From: Bergeyella_A cardium | GTDB taxonomy: Bacteria; Bacteroidota; Bacteroidia; Flavobacteriales; Weeksellaceae | NCBI RefSeq assembly: GCF_030012605.2 | Contig: NZ_CP114055.2 | Reading direction: 5' to 3' (one strand) | DNA: 64,000 nt | Part shown: positions 58,739 to 64,000 of the stretch, one piece after another | Position numbering within the stretch: the stretch's first letter is position 1 | Layout of the letters: each line of letters opens with the position of its first letter | Program-made: the position numbers and the translations under genes | Notes under the pieces: model-generated | What the model was told of the DNA's origin: nothing | Database searches by the model: none | Seen by the model: only the letters and a program-made list of their open reading frames with translations

Positions 58739-60007
58739 ATGAATATCATATTTAAAATAGATACTTGGCAGGAGATTTATCATTCCCTACGGAATAATAA
58801 ACTTCGGACTTTCCTTACAATGATAGGAGTGGGCTGGGGAATGTTTCTCTATGTAACCCTCCTCGGTGCTGCCAAAGGTATGGAGAATGGCTTCAATAAG
58901 CTCTTCTCTGGCTTTGCTACCAATACGATTTTCCTTTGGGGGCAGGAGACAACCATCCCCTATGGTGGTTTTCCTAAGGGGAGAACGGTCTATATTCATC
59001 TTTCAGACATAGAATATTTGAAGAAGAAAATCCCAGAGATTGATTATATCTCTCCGCAAAACTCAAGAGGAGATTTCGGTACGAGTGGGGTAACGATGGT
59101 GAGAGGCACCAAATCTGCCACCTATATCCTGAAAGGCGATTACCCCATCGGTAATAAAATAGCAGAAAAGAGACTTCTGTTTGGCAGGTATTTAAATGAT
59201 GCTGATGTCTCAGAAAATAAAAATGTAGTAGTCATCGGTGAGCAGATTTACAAGAACTTCTTCGATGCTAAAAAGAACGAAAACCCTGTTGGCAAAACAA
59301 TTAATATCAAAGGGATTTTCTTTACTGTTATTGGAGTTTTTAGTGTTAAAAAGTCCATCGGTATTGATAGTGATAATAGCGCTTATATCCCCTTATCCAC
59401 TTTTACCAAAATGTATAACGATGGTGATAAAGTAGATTTCTTTGCCATTGTATCAAAGTCCGATGCAGATATCGGTAGAGTGGATGAAAGAATAAAAGAA
59501 GTACTCAAAGACCGGTACAGCATATCACCAGAAGATACCAATGCCTATGGGGCATTCAACCTCGGTAATGAGTTTAAAAAAGTAACGGGCTTCCTTAATG
59601 GTATGCAGCTCCTCACGATTATTGTCGGCACGCTTACGATTATCGCGGGGGTTATTGCCATTTCAAACATCCTTCTCATCACGGTAAAGGAGCGAACGAA
59701 AGAAATAGGTATCCGCCGTGCGCTCGGGGCAAAACCTTCGGAGGTGAGGAATCAGATTCTCTTGGAGAGCGTCGTCATCACCCTTTCATCGGGCTTAATA
59801 GGCTTTATTTTCGGTATGCTGGTCTTGATGCTACTGAATCTCGCTACAAAAAATCAGGAAGATGCACCGTTTTACAACCCTACGGTCAATTACCTCAATG
59901 TATTTGGTGCAATGGCGATAATGGTCATACTGGGGCTTATCATCGGTTTAATCCCCGCACAGAGAGCCATCAGCATTCGCCCGATAGATGCACTGAGAAG
60001 TGAATAA
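58739..60007 (+). CDS. MacB-type ABC permease, second copy
   Basis: A 422-aa paralogue of the preceding protein with the same layout: LRTFLTMIGVGWGMFLYVTLLGAAKG, a periplasmic domain, then ISNILLITVKERTKEIGIRRALGAKP and the ending ISIRPIDALRSE. It starts 26 nt after the first permease gene. Two different permeases with one ATPase suggest a heterodimeric exporter. Confidence 0.9.
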   Translation: MNIIFKIDTWQEIYHSLRNNKLRTFLTMIGVGWGMFLYVTLLGAAKGMENGFNKLFSGFATNTIFLWGQETTIPYGGFPKGRTVYIHLSDIEYLKKKIPEIDYISPQNSRGDFGTSGVTMVRGTKSATYILKGDYPIGNKIAEKRLLFGRYLNDADVSENKNVVVIGEQIYKNFFDAKKNENPVGKTINIKGIFFTVIGVFSVKKSIGIDSDNSAYIPLSTFTKMYNDGDKVDFFAIVSKSDADIGRVDERIKEVLKDRYSISPEDTNAYGAFNLGNEFKKVTGFLNGMQLLTIIVGTLTIIAGVIAISNILLITVKERTKEIGIRRALGAKPSEVRNQILLESVVITLSSGLIGFIFGMLVLMLLNLATKNQEDAPFYNPTVNYLNVFGAMAIMVILGLIIGLIPAQRAISIRPIDALRSE

Positions 60008-60061
60008 AGAACAAGGATAAACATTAAAACATCAATAAAAATTAATCTAATCTCTATAACA

Positions 60062-61234
60062 ATGAAAAAGACAATTTATATCGTACTCGGGTTTATCGCA
60101 TTCGTTGCTTTATCGTCTGTCATCGGATATCTTATCAGCTCCAATATCTCCGAGCGCAAGGAATTCCTCACCCGAAAACCTATCGTACAGGATATGGAGG
60201 ATAAAGTAATGGCAACGGGGAAGATTGTACCCAAAGAAGAGATAGAAATCAAACCCAATATCTCGGGGATTATCGATAAAATCTTCGTAAAAGAGGGAGA
60301 TAAAGTTGTTGCAGGGCAGTTGGTTGCTACCCTCCGCATCGTTCCCAGCGTGGCGAGTGTAAATTCTGCTCTCCAAGAGGTGAGCAATGCAGAGCTGCAA
60401 ATCAATAACGCCAAAGCCAACCTTGCCAACCAGCAACAACAGTTTGCAATGCAGGAGAACCTCTACAAACAGGGCGTTATCTCCAAGCAGGAGTACCTCA
60501 CCGCTCAGCAGCAGCTCTATGCCAATCAGCAGAGCCTCAAAAACGCACAGCAGCTCCTCTCCACCGCTCAGAAAAACCTCCAAATAGCGCGTACAGGGGC
60601 TACTCCTGAGCTTCAAAATATGGCGACTACCCAGATTCGCTCTAAGGCAAACGGTACTGTCCTCGAAGTTCCCGTAAAAACAGGAAGCCAAGTGATAGAA
60701 GCTAATTCCTTCAATGCGGGCACCACCATTTGCTCCATCGCAGACCTCAGCTACCTCATCTTCGAGGGTAAGATTGATGAAGCACAAGTCGGCAAGATTA
60801 AAGAGGGAATGGAGATGAACATCATCATCGGAGCATTGCAAAACAAGACCTTTGCTGGAAAGATGACCCTCATCGCCCCAAAAGGAACCGAAGAGAGTGG
60901 CACCATAAAATTCCCCGTAAAGGGAAGCGTTCTCAATCCGAATAACGAATACATCCGTGCAGGCTTCTCTGCCAATGGAGAGATTATCCTCAGCTCCCAG
61001 AAAAATGCCCTCCTCCTCGACGAATCTCTCATCCAATACGAAAAAATAAAAGGCAACGACATACCATTCGTAGAAGTAAAGCAGCCAGGAGGTTCATTTA
61101 AGAAAGTCTTCGTAAAACTCGGTGCAAGCGATGGTGTGAATGTACAAATCCTCTCAGGAATAGATAAAAATGCCGAAGTAAAAGTCTGGAACCCCTCAGA
61201 TAAAGATAAAGAAGAATTGAAAAAGCAGCCATAG
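60062..61234 (+). CDS. MacA-like periplasmic adaptor (membrane fusion protein)
   Basis: A 390-aa protein: N-terminal membrane helix (IYIVLGFIAFVALSSVIGYLI), lipoyl half motif (IKPNISGIIDKIFVKEGDKVVAGQLVATL), Gln/Asn/Ala-rich coiled coil (about 100-185), second lipoyl half (IRSKANGTVLEVPVKTGSQV) and beta-barrel. It links the permeases to an outer membrane TolC-type protein; none is in this operon, though one is encoded at 7629. A strong terminator lies 129 nt downstream, after a set of hairpins. Confidence 0.9.
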   Translation: MKKTIYIVLGFIAFVALSSVIGYLISSNISERKEFLTRKPIVQDMEDKVMATGKIVPKEEIEIKPNISGIIDKIFVKEGDKVVAGQLVATLRIVPSVASVNSALQEVSNAELQINNAKANLANQQQQFAMQENLYKQGVISKQEYLTAQQQLYANQQSLKNAQQLLSTAQKNLQIARTGATPELQNMATTQIRSKANGTVLEVPVKTGSQVIEANSFNAGTTICSIADLSYLIFEGKIDEAQVGKIKEGMEMNIIIGALQNKTFAGKMTLIAPKGTEESGTIKFPVKGSVLNPNNEYIRAGFSANGEIILSSQKNALLLDESLIQYEKIKGNDIPFVEVKQPGGSFKKVFVKLGASDGVNVQILSGIDKNAEVKVWNPSDKDKEELKKQP

Positions 61235-61235
61235 C

Positions 61236-61315
61236 CCACTGCGTGGGGAGCACATCTTGCAAGTGGCGCACTTAGCCGTAGCACGGCAGGCACTTAGTAG
61301 GGACACTAGCGTGTT
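61236..61315. repeat. Series of short hairpins after the MacA-like gene
   Basis: CCCAC-TGC-GTGGG (61236), AAGTG-GCG-CACTT (61261), GCCGT-AGC-ACGGC (61275) and ACAC-TAGC-GTGT (about 61303) follow each other at uneven spacing. All but the last have 5-bp arms and a 3-nt loop. GGCACTTAG follows the third. The third matches the hairpin at 46098-46119. Confidence 0.65.
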
Positions 61316-61362
61316 GATAATTGGCTTTTAGGTATAGCATCATTAGCATTATAACAGAAAAT

Positions 61363-61395
61363 CCCCCTAGATGATTTGTCTAGGGGGAAGTTTTT
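61363..61395 (+). terminator. Intrinsic terminator of the MacAB-like operon
   Basis: CCCCCTAGA-TGATTTG-TCTAGGGGG, 9-bp perfect stem, then AAGTTTTT. Confidence 0.85.
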
Positions 61396-61401
61396 AAAAA
61401 G

Positions 61402-61591
61402 GGGTCATAGACCCTATTATTTGGGTCAGAGACCCCATCATTTGGGTCAGAGACCCTATCTTTTAGGTTAAAAAGGCCGTCATTTAGGTTAAAAACCCGA
61501 ACGATTAGGTGGGTCACCGTATTCAATTAGGTTCAGGACCGGAAATTTTAGGTTAGAAACCAGAATTTTTAGGTTAAGAACCTAAAAGTTG
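61402..61591 (+). repeat. Tandem array of nine 21-bp hairpin units with compensatory arm changes
   Basis: Units start at 61402, 61423, 61444, 61465, 61486, 61507 (22 bp), 61529, 61550 and 61571. Each begins with two short complementary arms around a 3-nt loop, then an 8-nt A/T-rich linker. Arms change together: GGGTC/GACCC in units 1-3, AGGTT/AACCT in unit 9, GGTT/AACC in 5 and 8, GGTG/CACC in 6. Only unit 4 has lost pairing. There is no open frame through the array. Confidence 0.9.
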
Positions 61592-61629
61592 ATAAAAAAC
61601 AGTGTATTTTTTTATTAAAACGATAATTA

Positions 61630-61664
61630 GCAGTTGGCTGTTAGCTAATAGCAATTAGCTATTT
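61630..61664. repeat. Five heptamer repeats
   Basis: GCAGTTG, GCTGTTA, GCTAATA, GCAATTA and GCTATTT in 7-bp phase, just upstream of the DUF2851 promoter. Confidence 0.65.
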
Positions 61665-61675
61665 GTTAGAAGCCT

Positions 61676-61683
61676 TATATTTG
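61676..61683 (+). promoter_or_regulatory. Promoter -7 box of the DUF2851 gene
   Basis: TATATTTG fits TAnnTTTG, 20 nt before the ATG. Confidence 0.6.
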
Positions 61684-61703
61684 TGCAAGTCAAAGATTAA
61701 GAT

Positions 61704-62987
61704 ATGAATGAATTACTGCTTCAATACCTTTGGAATCACAAGGTTTTTGGTACTCATCTTTTTCAGGATACGGAGGGAAATCCTGTGAAGGTATTAGACT
61801 TTGGAAGCTGGAACCGAGATGCTGGGGCAGACTTCCAAGTTGCAAGGATAGAGACGAACGGAATTCGCTTTTCGGGGCATATAGAACTGCACTTGCGCTC
61901 GTCGGATTGGGATTTGCACGGGCACTCCAAAGATGAGGCGTATCAGAATGTAATTCTCCACGCTGTCTTTATTCACAACAAGGAAATCGCTTTCCTTAAG
62001 GAGCGAAATATCCCCACAATAGAACTCAAAAATTATATTAGCCCAGAGGTTATTGCTCGGTATGAGGCGCTGGCTTCAAAGGCAGAATTTATTCCCTGCC
62101 AAGAGCTTTTCCTCGGTCAGAAGCAGTCTGAGGACTTCCACAGAGAGAACCTTTTGAAGAAGCTGGATGAGAAATCTGAGAAAATCCAACGGGAATTAGA
62201 GCGTTATAAGAACGATTATGAGGCAGTGCTCTTCCATTATATGGCGTATAGCTTCGGGCTGAAGGTAAATGCCGAGATATTTAAAAGCATAGCCGAAAGC
62301 ACTCCGTTTTCTACCATCAGGAAGCTCAGTCAGGAGGTAAAGCAACTGGAATCTTTCCTCTTCGGGAAGGCTGGCTGGCTCACTCATCCTACCGATGAAG
62401 AGCACCAGAGCTGGAAGAGGGAGTATGATTTTATCACTAAGAAATTTAATCTCGGTAGCATCTGCTTCTCTCCGAAATTCCTAAGGCTAAGGCCGGCGAA
62501 CTTCCCAACTATCAGGCTCTCTCAGCTGGCACAGGTCTATCATCTCAATCAAAATCTATTTTCAAAGATAATGGAGGCAAAAACCTATCCTGAGCTGAGG
62601 AATCTTTTTAGTGGAGTGAAGGCTTCTAGCTATTGGGATACGCATTTTAAGTTTGGGAAGGAGGTAGCAAAATCTCACTCGAAGAAGCTCAGTGCAGCCT
62701 TTATTGACCTTATCATCATCAATGTCATTCTCCCTATGAAATACGCTTATTACAGTGCTTTTGATGAGAAAAGAGGGGAAATGAAGGAAGAAATCATTGG
62801 TCTTTATAAGGAAATCCCTGCTGAGAAAAATACGATTATCTCCGAATGGAAAGCGCTCGGTTGTGAGGTAAAAAATGCACTGCAAAGCCAGAGCTATCTC
62901 TACCAATACAGGAGTTTCTGCCTTAGAAAAAAATGTTTAAATTGCGCCGTCGGTTTGCAGATTCTCAGGAAATCGGAGCCTAATTAA
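61704..62987 (+). CDS. DUF2851 family protein
   Basis: A 427-aa soluble protein. MNELLLQYLWNHKVFGTHLF, DFGSWNRDAGADFQVARI and HIELHLRSSDWDLHGHSKDEAY are the conserved opening of DUF2851, a family widespread in Bacteroidota. The D...E-x-H pattern recalls a nuclease-like metal site, but no activity is known to me. A cysteine cluster (CLRKKCLNCAVG) closes the protein. It leads a likely operon with a PspC protein and a GNAT enzyme. Confidence 0.85.
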   Translation: MNELLLQYLWNHKVFGTHLFQDTEGNPVKVLDFGSWNRDAGADFQVARIETNGIRFSGHIELHLRSSDWDLHGHSKDEAYQNVILHAVFIHNKEIAFLKERNIPTIELKNYISPEVIARYEALASKAEFIPCQELFLGQKQSEDFHRENLLKKLDEKSEKIQRELERYKNDYEAVLFHYMAYSFGLKVNAEIFKSIAESTPFSTIRKLSQEVKQLESFLFGKAGWLTHPTDEEHQSWKREYDFITKKFNLGSICFSPKFLRLRPANFPTIRLSQLAQVYHLNQNLFSKIMEAKTYPELRNLFSGVKASSYWDTHFKFGKEVAKSHSKKLSAAFIDLIIINVILPMKYAYYSAFDEKRGEMKEEIIGLYKEIPAEKNTIISEWKALGCEVKNALQSQSYLYQYRSFCLRKKCLNCAVGLQILRKSEPN

Positions 62988-63003
62988 TACTTAATAATAA
63001 GAT

Positions 63004-63225
63004 ATGTTTAGCAACTTACGCCATAAAATGGAGCGCGAATGGTTCGGGGTACTTACACGGTTCGGTACAAAGCTCGGGATTCCCGTTTCTAAACTCAGGG
63101 TATTTTTTATTTATTCAACCTTTGCTACGGCGGGTTTTTTCTTTCTTATCTACCTCGCTATGGCGTTTGTACTTTGGGTGAAAGATATTTTTATCGTGAG
63201 GAGACCCAGCGTTTTTGATTTATAA
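63004..63225 (+). CDS. PspC-domain small membrane protein
   Basis: A 73-aa protein with one strong membrane segment (LRVFFIYSTFATAGFFFLIYLAMAFVLW). The order of basic N-terminal part, KLGIPVSKLRVFFIY and long hydrophobic stretch matches PspC domains, which take part in phage-shock-type envelope stress responses. No pspA or pspB homologue is adjacent. 16 nt after DUF2851 and 7 nt before the GNAT gene. Confidence 0.82.
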   Translation: MFSNLRHKMEREWFGVLTRFGTKLGIPVSKLRVFFIYSTFATAGFFFLIYLAMAFVLWVKDIFIVRRPSVFDL

Positions 63226-63232
63226 CTGAACA

Positions 63233-63754
63233 ATGAAATTCATACCCGTACACTCTTTTGAAAATCCTTCAGCACAGAAGATTTATAGAGCCTATACCAC
63301 TACTTTCCCAGCAGATGAAAGACGAAATGATGAGCAGTTTAAGGCACTTTTTGAGCATCCGAATGCTTTTGTAAATTCTATTCTCTGGCGGGAGGCAGAG
63401 GTGGGCTACCTCGTTCTCTGGAAGCTCTCCGAAAGTATTTTTGTGGAGCATTTTGAGGTTTTTGAAGAGTTTAGAAATCAAAAACTCGGCTCTGTGGTGG
63501 TAAAAACCCTGATAGAAGAGCACTCTAACATTATACTCGAATCTGAGCCCTCTTATCTTAGTGATATTGCCGAGAGGCGGATTGGCTTTTACCAGAAAAA
63601 TAGCCTCAGCATCATTAATGAAAGCTATATACAGCCGAGCTATGAGGAGGGTAAGAATCCATTAGAGCTCTTCCTTATGGCGTCTTGGCTCCCAGAGGAT
63701 ATCCAAGCGGTAGAGCAGGAAATCCACAGGACGGTCTATGGTGTAGAGGTTTAG
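63233..63754 (+). CDS. GNAT-family N-acetyltransferase
   Basis: A 173-aa protein. FVEHFEVFEEFRNQKLGSVVVKTLIEEH holds the acetyl-CoA loop (R/Q-x-x-G-x-G/S type, here RNQKLGS), and the C terminus has RRIGFYQKNSLSII, the usual end of the fold. Substrate unknown. Last gene of the rightward run; its stop is 2 nt from that of the convergent gene. Confidence 0.8.
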   Translation: MKFIPVHSFENPSAQKIYRAYTTTFPADERRNDEQFKALFEHPNAFVNSILWREAEVGYLVLWKLSESIFVEHFEVFEEFRNQKLGSVVVKTLIEEHSNIILESEPSYLSDIAERRIGFYQKNSLSIINESYIQPSYEEGKNPLELFLMASWLPEDIQAVEQEIHRTVYGVEV

Positions 63755-63756
63755 GG

Positions 63757-64000
63757 CTAAGCCTCGCTGGCGAAAGAGGCTTCAAAATCTATGAAAACAC
63801 TGCCGTGAGAGGTGGTAAATGGGAAGTAATAAATCCTTGTTTTGAGAGGGAGATGGTCATTCTTAAACTTACAGAATACGACGATTGCCTCGGCCTCGCC
63901 ACCCTTTAAAGAGACACTGGAGGTATAGCAAATGCAAAACCCCTCGGCAGTGCCCATTAGTTTTTCATTCCCAAAACTCTTAAAAGAATCTACCATTACA
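63757..64000 (-). CDS. Unknown protein, C-terminal part (cut by window edge)
   Basis: The minus frame is open from the edge to the stop at 63757, about 80 codons. Visible parts: MVDSFKSFGNEKLMGTAEGF, SLKGGEAEAIVVFCKFKN and YYFPFTTSHGSVFIDFE. It could begin at the ATG 63996 or beyond the window. I do not recognise it. It is placed as a tail-to-tail neighbour of the GNAT gene, which supports it being real, but the evidence is limited. Confidence 0.45.
   Translation of the reverse strand, partial: VMVDSFKSFGNEKLMGTAEGFCICYTSSVSLKGGEAEAIVVFCKFKNDHLPLKTRIYYFPFTTSHGSVFIDFEASFASEA

Noticed and set aside
60110..61036. 308-aa reading frame opposite the MacA-like gene
   Set aside because: It is antisense to a well-supported adaptor gene, has no recognisable domain, and results from that gene's codon bias.
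61402..61591. CRISPR array
   Set aside because: The period is only 21 bp, the units have no unique spacers of normal length, and there are no cas genes in the window.
63685..63909. 74-aa plus-strand frame after the GNAT gene
   Set aside because: It starts inside the GNAT gene in another frame and runs antisense to the partial gene at the edge.

Overview
The window comes from the chromosome of an AT-rich Flavobacteriia bacterium, most likely family Weeksellaceae (Chryseobacterium/Riemerella/Elizabethkingia group). The evidence is promoters of the Bacteroidota type (-7 box TAnnTTTG), very weak Shine-Dalgarno sites, and families typical of the group (DUF2795, DUF4292, DUF2851, M64 peptidase, one-gene SecDF, exported Mn/Fe SOD, OmpP1 next to an SGNH lipoprotein). 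An IS982-family remnant resembles the transposases of that family. I cannot name the species from sequence alone.

Layout. 1-6.4 kb: a DUF2795 fragment, nucleotide-sugar epimerase, ftsE, rpmH, marC, an M64 peptidase, a repeat-rich gap, an RsmB-like rRNA methyltransferase and tRNA-Phe. 6.5-11.3 kb: a broken MBL-fold gene, then a TolC/HlyD/ABC-2 permease export operon. 11.4-18.3 kb: a Crp/Fnr regulator, DEDDy exonuclease, SufT-like protein, menD, a sugar nucleotidyltransferase, a DUF4292 lipoprotein and an EnvC-like murein hydrolase activator. 18.4-25.4 kb: SGNH lipoprotein plus FadL-type porin, a flavin oxidoreductase behind a perfect 26-bp palindrome, rlmD and lpxB. 25.4-33.8 kb: azurin, YHS lipoprotein, exported SOD, citrate synthase, an arginine-deiminase-fold enzyme, secDF, tpx and ndk. 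33.9-38.4 kb: a predicted sigma-54-driven small RNA, nitroreductase, amidase, a Ser-Pro-Arg tRNA cluster, and an AT-rich accessory pair (XRE regulator plus unknown 376-aa protein). 38.4-41.9 kb: a copper-type TonB receptor operon. 42-45 kb: a cytidylyltransferase with rfbC-rfbB-rfbA. 45-50 kb: corA, then an oxidative-stress-like operon read leftward as ECF sigma factor, small Cys/His protein, DUF417 protein, MsrAB lipoprotein and spondin-domain lipoprotein. 50-53 kb: a decayed accessory zone with an IS982 remnant, a toxin-like orphan, a degenerate gene and two predicted small RNAs. 53-56.4 kb: the class I ribonucleotide reductase genes with two paralogous 84-aa genes between them. 56.7-61.2 kb: a MacAB-like ABC efflux operon. 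61.7 kb to the end: DUF2851, PspC, a GNAT enzyme and a gene cut by the edge.

Most of the window is ordinary core chromosome, with operons closed by clear intrinsic terminators. The unusual material lies between genes. (1) A family of 21-bp units, each a tiny hairpin (5-bp arms, 3-nt loop) plus an A/T linker, occurs nine times in tandem at 61402-61591, with arm changes that keep pairing; copies occur at 4931-4963 on the other strand and singly at 1354-1375. (2) A heptanucleotide repeat (GCnnnTA-like) occurs at five intergenic places. (3) Larger palindromic units lie at 46093-46275 and 61236-61315. (4) Three predicted small RNAs occur. The best candidates for undescribed biology are the hairpin repeats, the sigma-54 small RNA, the XRE/376-aa module with C-box-like operators, the paralogous proteins inside the nrd operon, and the sigma/DUF417/MsrAB/spondin operon.
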